Part shown: piece after piece, positions 19,296 through 26,812 of the stretch
Layout: each line of letters opens with the position of its first letter
Position numbering within the stretch: position 1 is the first letter of the stretch
NCBI GenBank assembly: GCA_903910585.1
Contig: CAIWAH010000171.1
Location: forward strand, 1-34,232
DNA length: 34,232 bases
DNA from: an uncultured Verrucomicrobiota bacterium
Lineage (GTDB): Bacteria; Verrucomicrobiota; Verrucomicrobiia; Limisphaerales; UBA9464
Reading direction: 5' to 3'
Program-made: the position numbers and the translations under genes
The notes under the pieces: generated by a model
What the model was told of the DNA's origin: nothing
What the model saw: the letters and a program-made list of their open reading frames with translations, nothing else
Database searches by the model: none

Positions 19296-19304
19296 CTCCG
19301 CAGC

Positions 19305-20498
19305 TCACACCGCCTGCCCGGCCGCGTGACCGCTGGCCCAGGCCCACTGGAAGTTGTAGCCGCCCAGCCAACCGGTGACGTCCACGACTTCGCCGATGAA
19401 ATGGAGGCCGGGAACTTTTCTGGCCTCCATCGTCTTTGAGGCCAGTTCGCCGGTGTCCACCCCGCCCACGGTCACCTCGGCCTTCGGGTAACCTTCGTCG
19501 CCGGCGGGCGTGAACTCCCATTCCTGCAGGGACCGGGCAATCGCTTCCGTTTCCGCCTTCGTGAGGTGCGCAATCGGCTTGGTCGTGCCGTGCCGGGCGC
19601 TCCATGCCTGCACAAAGCGCTCGGGCAATACCTGCCGCAGGGCCGTTTTCACTTCGCGTCCGCCCGCCCGGTTGGCAGCCAGCAGTTCGCTCACCTTCAC
19701 GTCGGGCAGCACATTGAGCCGCACGGTTTCGCCGGCGTGCCAGTGGCTGGAAATCTGTAAGATCGCGGGACCGCTCAGGCCCCGATGGGTGAACAGGACC
19801 GCCTCGCGAAACGCCGGAATTTCCGGCCCCGCGCTGACGCCGCACTCAAACGCAATCCCGCTCAGGCTGGCGAACGCCTCGCGGTCACGTTCGTTCCAAG
19901 TGAGCGGCACCAGTCCCGGACGACGCCCGACCAACTTCAGGCCGAATTGTTCGGCGACGTCATAACCGAACGGTGTCGAACCCAGTTTGGGAAACGAAAG
20001 GCCGCCGGTCGCGATGACGAGGGAATCCGAAGTGAAGTCACCTACGGACGTGACCAAGCTCCAGCCCTTCTGAGTCGGATCTTCCGCGGCGCGCCGGACC
20101 GAGGTGACCCGGCAGTTTAGGCGGAACTCCACGCCCCCGTCGGCGCATTCGTCCTCCAGCAATTGCAGGATCTGCTTCGAGCTGTGGTCGCAGAACAGCT
20201 GGCGGTGCTTCCGCTCGTGCCACGCGATGCTGTGTCGCTCGACGAGTGCGAGAAAGTCCTGGGGCGTGAAGCGGGCGAAGGCCGATTTCAGAAAATGCGG
20301 ACTGCCGCTGGTGACGTAGTTGGCCGGAGTGGCCCCGAGATTGGTGAAATTGCAGCGACCGCCACCGGAGATCAGGATCTTGTTCCCCAGCCGGGCATTG
20401 TGCTCCAGCACGAGCACCCGGCGGCCGCGCAGTCCGGCGGTGCGGGCGCAGAACAGGCCAGCGGCCCCGCCGCCGATGACGATGGCATCGTAGTGCAT
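19305..20498 (-). CDS. NAD(P)/FAD-dependent oxidoreductase, BaiN/HI0933 family
   Basis: A 397-residue flavoprotein. The N-terminus AIVIGGGAAGLFCARTA is a dinucleotide-binding GxGxxG fold for FAD. LGNKILISGGGRCNFTN (about 37-53) is the signature of the HI0933/BaiN/YhiN family. VIATGGLSFPKLGSTPFGYD is a second conserved block and GLSGPAILQIS a third. The C-terminus VGGVDTGELASKTMEARKV, ending FIGEVVDVTGWLGGYNFQWA, closes the FAD site. The physiological substrate of most family members is unknown. BaiN of gut clostridia acts on bile-acid intermediates, which is unlikely here. The gene is last in a run of closely packed genes (yacG stops 3 nt upstream). Confidence 0.93.
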   Translation of the reverse strand: MHYDAIVIGGGAAGLFCARTAGLRGRRVLVLEHNARLGNKILISGGGRCNFTNLGATPANYVTSGSPHFLKSAFARFTPQDFLALVERHSIAWHERKHRQLFCDHSSKQILQLLEDECADGGVEFRLNCRVTSVRRAAEDPTQKGWSLVTSVGDFTSDSLVIATGGLSFPKLGSTPFGYDVAEQFGLKLVGRRPGLVPLTWNERDREAFASLSGIAFECGVSAGPEIPAFREAVLFTHRGLSGPAILQISSHWHAGETVRLNVLPDVKVSELLAANRAGGREVKTALRQVLPERFVQAWSARHGTTKPIAHLTKAETEAIARSLQEWEFTPAGDEGYPKAEVTVGGVDTGELASKTMEARKVPGLHFIGEVVDVTGWLGGYNFQWAWASGHAAGQAV

Positions 20499-20501
20499 CG
20501 G

Positions 20502-20732
20502 TCAGTCCTGCACTTCCGGCCGGTCCAGCTGCGGTCCCGGCTCCAGTTCGTCGAATCCTTCAAAGTCACCCGGACGGAGCGACCGGCTGATCTTGTGTTC
20601 CTCGCCAAACCATTGCCCGAGATCGATGAGCCGGCAGCGCTCGCTGCAGAACGGTCCCCATTGGGCGGCGAACCACGTTCCCTGCTGCCGACAACGCGGG
20701 CAGGTTACGGTCAGTTGACTGGCTTCATTCAT
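20502..20732 (-). CDS. yacG: YacG-like zinc-finger protein
   Basis: A 76-residue protein with four cysteines spaced Cys11-x2-Cys14-x14-Cys29-x3-Cys33 (TCPRCRQQG ... GPFCSERCRLIDLGQW), followed by an acidic, disordered C-terminus. This is the exact YacG pattern, including RLIDLGQWF. In Escherichia coli YacG binds and inhibits DNA gyrase; the same function is only assumed here. The start ATG overlaps the stop of the DUF2905 gene (ATGA at 20729-20732). A longer open frame exists upstream, but it would run through the DUF2905 gene and adds no YacG-like sequence. The flavoprotein gene follows after 3 nt. Confidence 0.9.
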   Translation of the reverse strand: MNEASQLTVTCPRCRQQGTWFAAQWGPFCSERCRLIDLGQWFGEEHKISRSLRPGDFEGFDELEPGPQLDRPEVQD

Positions 20733-20947
20733 CGGTTGAACAGGCGGAGGAGGACGGTCAGCAGCACCGAGACAAGGATGCAGGTCACGATCGGAAAGTG
20801 GAATGAGAACGAGCCCCGGCGAAGGCTGATGTCCCCGGGCAGAAGGCCGCCGGAACTGCCCAGCCGCGGTCCGAGCCACCACACAGCCAGTCCGACCACG
20901 GTCAGGCCGAGGCCGAGGAGCACCAGCGTTTTACCAAGCGATTCCAC
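20729..20947 (-). CDS. DUF2905 small membrane protein
   Basis: A 72-residue protein read from GTG 20947. Two membrane helices (LVLLGLGLTVVGLAVWWLG and IVTCILVSVLLTVLLRLF) flank LLPGDISLRRGSFSFHFP. That central LPGDI..RG.F.F.FP phrase identifies DUF2905. The function is unknown. The frame stays open upstream to 21034, but that part overlaps the previous gene and is not family-like; MESLGKTL is the normal beginning. The stop overlaps the yacG start by ATGA, so the two are translationally coupled. Confidence 0.88.
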   Translation of the reverse strand: MESLGKTLVLLGLGLTVVGLAVWWLGPRLGSSGGLLPGDISLRRGSFSFHFPIVTCILVSVLLTVLLRLFNR

Positions 20948-20979
20948 CGGGGAATGAAGGCGACAATTCCGCGATCCGC

Positions 20980-21771
20980 TCAAGGCGAAGTTGCCCGCCA
21001 CACCCGCACCAGCGGCCGTTCCTCGCGGGTCCACCCGGCCGGAACCGGATCGTCGGCGAGCAGATAGCGCCGGGGCGAACTGCTGCCGGCAGGCGGTCGC
21101 ACTTCAAACAGCGCCACCGGCGCGGCCTTTGCGGGCACTCCACAGGGAACCGCATTGCGGTGCAGTTCAAGCTCTCCGCCTTCCGTTCCGTCCCGGCGCA
21201 TCCAGCGCCCGAGCCATCGGTCACCGGAGCGTTCGGTGAGGAGCCGGTATTCGTCGTTGATGTATTTGACGTCGAGCTCGAGGCGTTCCGCCGTGGCAGT
21301 TCCGCCTGCGATCTGGGCGAACCGATAGTCGGTCGTCTGGTCGAAACGGCCCGCCACGCGGCCGTGATGTTCGGACAGTTCGACAGCAAGATGCAGCCTG
21401 GAGCCATCGCTGCGCGTGGCCTGAATCTCCCAGCGTCCCGCCACGGATGCGGTGACGGACTCATCCACGGCTGGCAGGCCAAAGAAAATCGGATCGGTGA
21501 AATCTTCCTGCCCGCGACCGGGGTGCCGCCGGAGTTCCCAGACACCCGACTTTTCAACGGCGAACACGGGCACCATGCCCGGAACCCAAGCGGAGCCGTG
21601 GACGGCCCGGAACGCGGGCCGGTTGGTCGAAACAACGAAGGGCGCCTCAGCCGCCGCGTCGTTTCGGGCGAAGCCGGCCAACGAACAGTCATCCGCCAAC
21701 AGCGGGAAGCCGCCGGCCAGCATCAGCAGGCACAAGCCGGCACCGGCCGCAGACATGGACGGCGCCCTCAT
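20980..21771 (-). CDS. Secreted hypothetical protein
   Basis: A 263-residue protein that I do not recognise. It has a signal peptide (about 1-26, GLCLLMLAGGFPLLA then DDCS). The mature part is rich in beta-type sequence: a segment of alternating hydrophobics near 100-170 (VAGRWEIQATRSDGSRLHLAV, HHGRVAGRF, ERLELDVKY) resembles lipid-binding or lipocalin-like sheets, but no motif proves it. Two cysteines (about 29 and 210) could form a disulphide. It starts 6 nt after argC and ends 32 nt before DUF2905, so it is in the same operon. The envelope or periplasm is the likely location. Confidence 0.7.
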   Translation of the reverse strand: MRAPSMSAAGAGLCLLMLAGGFPLLADDCSLAGFARNDAAAEAPFVVSTNRPAFRAVHGSAWVPGMVPVFAVEKSGVWELRRHPGRGQEDFTDPIFFGLPAVDESVTASVAGRWEIQATRSDGSRLHLAVELSEHHGRVAGRFDQTTDYRFAQIAGGTATAERLELDVKYINDEYRLLTERSGDRWLGRWMRRDGTEGGELELHRNAVPCGVPAKAAPVALFEVRPPAGSSSPRRYLLADDPVPAGWTREERPLVRVWRATSP

Positions 21772-21777
21772 GATGGT

Positions 21778-22851
21778 TCAGACCAATCCCGCCGTTTCGG
21801 GCAGGCCGCAGATGATGTTCATGCTCTGCACGGCCTGACCGCTCGCGCCCTTCACGATGTTGTCCTCGGCGCTCATCACCAGCAGCCGCCCGGTCCGCGG
21901 GTCCAGGCGCCAGGCCAGCTCCAGCATGTTGGTGCCGACGACGTTTTTGGTGTCGGGCAGCGCCTTGCCGGTGAGCACCCGGACAAACGGCTCGTTCGCA
22001 TAGGCCTGCCGATAGCATTCCTCGATCTCCCGCCCGAGTGCCGCCGCCTCGTCGGTCGTTGAAAAGTGCCGGGCCGGCGCAAGGTAAAGCGTCGTGTGAA
22101 TGCCGCGGTTGACCGGGATGAGGTGGGGCGTGAACTGGACGGTGACCTTCTCGCCGGCGGCCAGGCTCAGTTCCTGTTCAATCTCGGAAAGATGCCGATG
22201 CTTGGGCACGCCGTAGGCCCGGACGCTCTCGTTGCATTCGCAGAAGAGGTAATCCACTTCGGCCTTGCGCCCGGCACCGCTCACGCCGCTCAGGGAGTCC
22301 GCAATGATCCCCGCCGGCCGGATCAGCCCGGCGCGCAGCAGCGGCAACGTCGGCAGCAGGATGCTGGTCGGATAGCAGCCGGGAGAGGCGATGAGACGCG
22401 AGGCCCTGATCCGGTCACGGTAAACCTCGGGCAAACCGTAAACCGCCTCGGCCAGCAGCGCCGGCGCGGGGTGTTCGTGGGCGTAAAACTCTCGGTAAAT
22501 TTCGGCGCTCCGCAGCCGGAAATCGGCGCTCAGATCGATCACCACGACCCCCGCCTGATGCAGCGGCACCGCGAATTCCGCCGCCACGCCATGCGGCAAC
22601 GCAAGAAAGACGATGTCGGCCACCTTCGACAGGACCTCCACGTTGGGGTCGCTGAAGTGCAGCGTCCGCGATTTGGGATGGCTGGCGAACCGGGGAAACA
22701 CCTGCGCAACGCTCTGGCCCGCGTTTTGCCGCGAGGTCACCGCCACGAGATCCACGGACGGATGGTTTAGCAGGAGACGGACGAGCTCCTCGCCGGAATA
22801 GCCGGAGGCGCCGACGATTGCGACGCGCACGGGATGGTGAAACGGATGCAT
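21778..22851 (-). CDS. argC: N-acetyl-gamma-glutamyl-phosphate reductase
   Basis: A 357-residue NADPH-dependent reductase of the third arginine-synthesis step. It begins VRVAIVGASGYSGEELVRLL, the nucleotide-binding GxxGxxG. LPHGVAAEF, VIDLSADFRL and the catalytic ASPGCYPTS (Cys159) follow, then SGVSGAGRK, TPHLIPVNRGIHTT with the catalytic His, and NIVKGASGQAVQSMN near the end. ATG 22851 is preferred; a TTG 6 nt upstream (22857) overlaps the paiB stop. The gene begins 2 nt after the paiB-like gene, and the next gene starts 6 nt after its stop. No other arg gene is in the window, so arginine synthesis is split across the genome. Confidence 0.97.
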   Translation of the reverse strand: MHPFHHPVRVAIVGASGYSGEELVRLLLNHPSVDLVAVTSRQNAGQSVAQVFPRFASHPKSRTLHFSDPNVEVLSKVADIVFLALPHGVAAEFAVPLHQAGVVVIDLSADFRLRSAEIYREFYAHEHPAPALLAEAVYGLPEVYRDRIRASRLIASPGCYPTSILLPTLPLLRAGLIRPAGIIADSLSGVSGAGRKAEVDYLFCECNESVRAYGVPKHRHLSEIEQELSLAAGEKVTVQFTPHLIPVNRGIHTTLYLAPARHFSTTDEAAALGREIEECYRQAYANEPFVRVLTGKALPDTKNVVGTNMLELAWRLDPRTGRLLVMSAEDNIVKGASGQAVQSMNIICGLPETAGLV

Positions 22852-22853
22852 GT

Positions 22854-23507
22854 TCAAAGAATGGCGGAAGTCTTCGCCGGGACCGTTGCGCTGGCAATGG
22901 CTGCGTCGGCGATCCGGCGCATCCAGCGGGCCGTCGCGCACTCGGTCGAATCGGAGGATTTCTCCAACGCGGCGATGACACCGGATACGTCGGCCGCGGA
23001 ACGGTTCTGACTGAGCTTAAACTTGGCCTCAAAGCGCCGGACCTCCAGTTCCAATCCCACGATGCCGGCCAGCATCCGGTCCCGGTATTCGGCCGGCATT
23101 GGCTCCCCTCCCGGGCCTTCAAACGCCGTCGTCATCAGCGTGACCAGCCGGAGCAACCGCTCACGGTCCTCCACCAACCGGGCCCGGCACCAGGCGTGGA
23201 CCGCGATGTAGTTCCACGTCGGAACGGCCGGATGTCCGCGATACCACTGCGGCGAAACGTAGGCGTGCGGCCCGTGAAATACCACCAACACCACCGGGGC
23301 CTCAAGGAGCTGCCGCCAGTGAGGATTCGCCTTCGCGAAGTGCGCCAGCAGCCGGGGCTGATTAGGGGAATCCGGATCGGCGATGACCGGAATATGGGTG
23401 GCGCTGGGAGTGCCCTCGCCCGTGACCAAGGTCGCAAACGGATGCTCCCTGATGATTTCCCGAATCATCCCGGGATCGGTGACTGCAAAGGCCGCAGGTG
23501 AATACAT
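22854..23507 (-). CDS. PaiB-type FMN-binding family protein
   Basis: A 217-residue protein starting MYSPAAFAVTD at ATG 23507. The split-barrel FMN fold is shown by MIREIIREHPFATLVT, SATHIPVI, LAHFAKANPHWRQL, VVFHGPHAYVSPQWY, and VPTWNYIAVHAW, all diagnostic for the PaiB/FMN-binding negative regulator family. In Bacillus subtilis PaiB is linked to negative control of sporulation and degradative-enzyme genes; in other bacteria the role is not established and haem or flavin binding is more likely. A TTG 12 nt further upstream is a less likely start. It is the first gene after the rpsI terminator and ends 2 nt before argC. Confidence 0.9.
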   Translation of the reverse strand: MYSPAAFAVTDPGMIREIIREHPFATLVTGEGTPSATHIPVIADPDSPNQPRLLAHFAKANPHWRQLLEAPVVLVVFHGPHAYVSPQWYRGHPAVPTWNYIAVHAWCRARLVEDRERLLRLVTLMTTAFEGPGGEPMPAEYRDRMLAGIVGLELEVRRFEAKFKLSQNRSAADVSGVIAALEKSSDSTECATARWMRRIADAAIASATVPAKTSAIL

Positions 23508-23531
23508 GGCCGGCAACAAGGCGGAAAAACG

Positions 23532-23558
23532 AAAAACCCCGCCGGAAATCCGGCGGGG
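23532..23558 (-). terminator. Rho-independent terminator after rpsI
   Basis: CCCCGCCGG (23537-23545) and CCGGCGGGG (23550-23558) form a perfect 9-bp stem around AAAT. On the minus strand the stem is followed by five T (23532-23536). It lies 18 nt past the rpsI stop and separates the ribosomal genes from the paiB-argC run. Confidence 0.9.
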
Positions 23559-23576
23559 TTTGGCAAGGAAACCGGC

Positions 23577-23972
23577 TCAGCGCTTGCTGAACTGGAAGCG
23601 CTTGCGGGCGCCGGGCTGACCATACTTCTTGCGTTCCTTCATACGAGGATCGCGGGTCAGCAGCTTGTCGGCCTTCAGCAGCGGGCGCAGGGTGGCGTCG
23701 CTGGCGAGCAGGGCCCGGGCGATGCCATGACGGCAGGCGCCGGCCTGACCGGAAGTGCCGCCGCCCCGCACGTTGATGCGGACGTCGTATTTGCCGCCAG
23801 TGGAAGTCGCCGAGAACGGCTGCTGGAGCAGCATGCGCTGCGTATCCACCGGGAAGTAAACCTCCAAGACGCGCTTGTTGACGGTGATGACACCGGTGCC
23901 GGGAGTGATCCAGACACGGGCAACGCTCGTTTTGCGACGGCCGGTGCCGTAAAATTGGACTGAGTTCGACAT
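23577..23972 (-). CDS. rpsI: 30S ribosomal protein S9
   Basis: A 131-residue protein with the full S9 signature. The N-terminus [15 protein letters not shown] is standard, then [15 protein letters not shown], and [20 protein letters not shown], which binds the 16S 3' major domain. The basic C-terminal tail ends [11 protein letters not shown]; the final Lys-Arg reaches the P site and contacts tRNA. Length is normal. It follows rplM by 23 nt, the near-universal L13-S9 pair, and ends in a strong terminator. Confidence 0.99.
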   Translation of the reverse strand: MSNSVQFYGTGRRKTSVARVWITPGTGVITVNKRVLEVYFPVDTQRMLLQQPFSATSTGGKYDVRINVRGGGTSGQAGACRHGIARALLASDATLRPLLKADKLLTRDPRMKERKKYGQPGARKRFQFSKR

Positions 23973-23995
23973 GGTTTGGCTAAATCGGGTTCAGG

Positions 23996-24436
23996 TCAGC
24001 CGGCGTAGGCCATCGCATCGGGGTTCTGGGCCGTGTGGGGGTGCGTCGGGCCAGTATAGACCTTGAGCTTGGTCAGGAGGCGGTCCGCCAAACGGTTCTT
24101 CGGCAGCATGCCCTTGACGGCGTGCATGACCAAACGCTCCGGGTGTGCCTCACGGACCTGGGCGACGGTGCGATACTTCTCGCCGCCCTTCCAGCCGGAG
24201 TAGGTCATGTATTCCTTCTGGTTTTCCTTCTTGCCCGTCAGGACCACCTTCTCGGCGTTGACGACGACCACGAAGTCGCCGGCATCCATGTGGGGGGAGA
24301 AAACCGGCTTGTCCTTGCCACGCAGCGCGTCGGCGACTTGGACGGCGAGACGGCCGAGCACGACACCATTGGCATCCACGACCCGCCACTTGCGGCGCTG
24401 CACGTCAACTTTCGGAATAAAGGTCCGCTTGTTCAT
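23996..24436 (-). CDS. rplM: 50S ribosomal protein L13
   Basis: A 146-residue protein with the usual L13 motifs: RKWRVVDANGVVLGRLAVQV, LRGKDKPVFSPHMDAGDFVV, VLTGKK, KEYMTYSGWKGG, and the loop AVKGMLPKNRLADRLLTKLK that sits near 23S rRNA. The tail (THPHTAQNP) is normal. It is an early 23S-binding assembly protein. It is the first gene of the rplM-rpsI unit; the preceding 289-bp intergenic region holds a promoter candidate. Confidence 0.99.
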   Translation of the reverse strand: MNKRTFIPKVDVQRRKWRVVDANGVVLGRLAVQVADALRGKDKPVFSPHMDAGDFVVVVNAEKVVLTGKKENQKEYMTYSGWKGGEKYRTVAQVREAHPERLVMHAVKGMLPKNRLADRLLTKLKVYTGPTHPHTAQNPDAMAYAG

Positions 24437-24461
24437 TTTGCCCTAACGAAAAGGAGGGCGA

Positions 24462-24489
24462 TTGGTAGCAAAAGCCGGCCGAGGGTCAA
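24462..24489 (-). promoter_or_regulatory. Candidate promoter of rplM-rpsI
   Basis: Reading the minus strand, TTGACC (24489-24484) and TACCAA (24467-24462) are 16 bp apart, and TG just upstream of the second box makes it an extended -10. The second box matches the consensus poorly, so confidence is moderate to low. The rplM start lies about 26 nt downstream. The rest of the 24437-24725 intergenic region showed nothing else certain. Confidence 0.4.
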
Positions 24490-24725
24490 AGGCTTTTTCC
24501 GAAAACAACACGGCACCCTTAACAATCGGTCCCGCCGAGGTCGTCGGTTTCAATGCCAGTTGCCGGCGCTTCTTCCCCGGAGTCTCCGAGGGCAGCGGAG
24601 CAAATTGGCCGGGACGGAGCCAGCGGTTAAACCAACCAACACGCCCGTCTCCCGTGACCGGACGCGAGTGATCCGCCAGCCGGACTTGGCTTGGCGCTTC
24701 CCACCGCTATCCTGCAGGCGTCGCC

Positions 24726-25448
24726 ATGAAAATCTCGTTGCTCCTTGCTCTCGGGGTGGCTCTGCCAATCGCCGCGGTGGCCGCCGAAAAGAAATCCGTG
24801 GACACCTCCAAGATTCCCCTGCCGGTGCCACGCAAGGTGGATTTCGTGAAGGAGGTTTACCCGATCTTCAAGGACGCCTGCATCTCGTGCCACGGACCGG
24901 AGAAGCAGAAGGGCAAATACCGGATGGACTCGAAGGAAGCCGCCTTCAAGGACACCGACTACGGCCCGACCATCGTGCCCGGCAAAAGCGGCGACAGCTC
25001 AATCATCCACATGTGCTGCAACCTCATTGACGAGATGATGATGCCGCCGCCGAGCGACAAGCCGGGCAAGTCCGAGCCGCTGACTGCGGAGCAGATCGGC
25101 ATTCTCCGCGCTTGGATTGATCAGGGGGCCGAATGGGTGGCCGGGGCGGACAGCTACGTGAAGTCGGTGACCTTCGAGGCTGACATCAAGCCGATCTTCC
25201 AGCAGGCGTGTGGGGAATGCCACGGCGCCGCGGCGCCCAAGGGCGAATTCGCGGCCCTCACGCTCGAAGCCGTGCTCAAGGGCGGCAAAGGCTACGGCAA
25301 GGTCATCACCGCCGGCGATGTGAAGAAAAGTTCGCTCATCACCATCGTTTCCGGCCAGGACGAAGACTTGCCGCAGACCGAGAAGCACAAACTTCAGCCC
25401 AAGCAAATCGAGTTGGTGAAGAAGTGGATCGAGCAGGGGGCGAAGTAA
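24726..25448 (+). CDS. Secreted di-haem planctomycete-type cytochrome c
   Basis: A 240-residue exported protein with a signal peptide (about 1-20, ending AVAA). Two cytochrome modules follow, each with one haem motif: CISCH (Cys52, Cys55, His56) and CGECH (Cys162, Cys165, His166). The order DFVKEVYPIFKDACISCHGPEK and VTFEADIKPIFQQACGECHG matches the PSCyt1 domain common in Planctomycetota and Verrucomicrobiota. The first module has the MMMPPPSDK phrase that supplies the usual Met ligand and ends ILRAWIDQGAEW. The second has LPQTEKHKL where MPP would stand, so its sixth ligand may differ or be absent. It probably moves electrons in the periplasm. The rplM unit is divergent 289 nt upstream, and a small hypothetical gene follows after 21 nt. 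Confidence 0.9.
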   Translation: MKISLLLALGVALPIAAVAAEKKSVDTSKIPLPVPRKVDFVKEVYPIFKDACISCHGPEKQKGKYRMDSKEAAFKDTDYGPTIVPGKSGDSSIIHMCCNLIDEMMMPPPSDKPGKSEPLTAEQIGILRAWIDQGAEWVAGADSYVKSVTFEADIKPIFQQACGECHGAAAPKGEFAALTLEAVLKGGKGYGKVITAGDVKKSSLITIVSGQDEDLPQTEKHKLQPKQIELVKKWIEQGAK

Positions 25449-25469
25449 CGGCCCGCATCCCCCGAGGTG

Positions 25470-25961
25470 ATGAAACGAGCCCTCGCCATCGTGAAGCTGT
25501 TGTTGCTCACCTTGGCGGGAGCGGTGGGGCTTTGGGTGCTTGCGGTCATCGCCGTGTTGGTGCTGCCCTCATCTTGGACGTCCAGACGACCGCCGGATGC
25601 GGAACTGCTGCAACGGCACCTTGGGTTGGAATCCACCAACGACTTCAGCCGGATTGAAGTCAAATACCAACCGGCGCGGGAGTGGAAGGCGTGGTTCTAC
25701 TTGGAGGCCAAACCGGAACGGATCGAACGCTTGCTGCGAGAACAGCATTTTTCCCGGGAAGACCAGTCGCGGACCAATTCAAGAGGCAGCTCGCGGGCCA
25801 AAACAACCGTCCGCTGGGTTGCCATCCCGGCGGCTCCACCGCCTCCGTCGATAACTTCAGGCCAATTTTACTCCAAATCCCCGTCCGACACGGCGACGAG
25901 CTTCTATGCTGTCGCCGCAACCAACGGCAGTCAGCTTTGGGTCCGGGTTCACCGATATTGA
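25470..25961 (+). CDS. Hypothetical single-pass membrane protein
   Basis: A 163-residue protein of unknown family. One N-terminal membrane helix (about 8-34, VKLLLLTLAGAVGLWVLAVIAVLVL) is followed by a soluble part with no motif I know. It holds a Pro-rich turn (IPAAPPPPS) and ends in an aromatic/basic tail. ATG 25470 is preferred over the GTG just before it because GAGG stands 4-7 nt upstream. It lies 21 nt after the cytochrome gene and may be co-transcribed with it. The function is unknown. Confidence 0.55.
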   Translation: MKRALAIVKLLLLTLAGAVGLWVLAVIAVLVLPSSWTSRRPPDAELLQRHLGLESTNDFSRIEVKYQPAREWKAWFYLEAKPERIERLLREQHFSREDQSRTNSRGSSRAKTTVRWVAIPAAPPPPSITSGQFYSKSPSDTATSFYAVAATNGSQLWVRVHRY

Positions 25962-26034
25962 CCGCCACAACGGCCGAACCGCGCAACCCCGCGCTTGCTG
26001 CCCCCTTCTTCGCAGCCCACGCTGAGCCGCCTTG

Positions 26035-26709
26035 ATGCTCGTCCTGTTCACAGGTCTCGCCGCCGGATTTCTCCACGTGCTCAGTGGACCGGACCATCTT
26101 GCCGCCGTTGCACCACTCGCGGTTCGCGGGCATCGGCGGGCCTGGGTGGCCGGTTTGCGGTGGGGGTTGGGCCATTCCGCCGGGGTGGCCTTGGTCGGCC
26201 TGCTCGCGCTGGGACTGCGGGAAGTCTTCCCGGTGGAATCGGTTTCCGCCTGGAGCGAACGCCTGGTCGGGGTGCTGCTGATCGGCATCGGCATCTGGAG
26301 TCTGCGCAAGGCCCTCCAGGTGGAGGTTCACGCGCACGAGCATGTCCATGACGGCAGCGCCCACCAGCACCTGCACTTTCACGGTCCGGCCCACCAGCAT
26401 GGTCCTGTCGGCGAACCCCATGTCCACACCCACGCCGCGTTTGGCATCGGCACGCTGCACGGCTTGGCGGGAAGTTCCCATTTCCTGGGCGTGCTCCCCT
26501 CCCTGGCGTTGCCCACGACCGCGCAACGGATCACTTACCTGCTGAGTTTTGCGTTGGGAACCGTGCTGGCGATGACCGGATTCTCCTCGGTGCTGGGGTT
26601 GGTCTCCCAACACTGGCGCGGCGACCATCGCCGGGCCTATCGTGGACTGCTGTTCGCCTGTGCGGCGGCGGCCTTCGGGGTGGGCGGCTGGTGGATCGCC
26701 ACGGCGTGA
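26035..26709 (+). CDS. Nickel/cobalt transporter-like membrane protein (NiCoT/UreH-type)
   Basis: A 224-residue membrane protein with about six helices. FLHVLSGPDHLAAVAPLAV near the start carries the His-x5-Asp-His pattern of helix II of nickel/cobalt permeases, and RWGLGHSAGVALVG the second His signature. A long His-rich cytoplasmic or periplasmic loop (about 99-137: EVHAHEHVHDGSAHQHLHFH and on) could bind metal. GIGTLHGLAGSSHFLGVLP is a third His-bearing helix. The pattern fits NiCoT/UreH/RcnA-like carriers. The direction of transport (uptake or efflux) and the metal are not determined. ATG 26035 is chosen; a TTG just upstream gives one more residue. No urease or hydrogenase genes are nearby. 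Confidence 0.8.
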   Translation: MLVLFTGLAAGFLHVLSGPDHLAAVAPLAVRGHRRAWVAGLRWGLGHSAGVALVGLLALGLREVFPVESVSAWSERLVGVLLIGIGIWSLRKALQVEVHAHEHVHDGSAHQHLHFHGPAHQHGPVGEPHVHTHAAFGIGTLHGLAGSSHFLGVLPSLALPTTAQRITYLLSFALGTVLAMTGFSSVLGLVSQHWRGDHRRAYRGLLFACAAAAFGVGGWWIATA

Positions 26710-26812
26710 ACGCGGACTTCCGACGCACGAACCGGTCGTTGCCGGTGCGATTCCCGCAGATTTCCCAAAATTTGTTTCCCCCCGGCATGGGATTTGCCAA
26801 CGTCGCCGCATC

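Noticed and set aside
26642..26812. N-terminal extension of the membrane protein at 26813
   Set aside because: It overlaps the end of the transporter gene and precedes a clear signal peptide.
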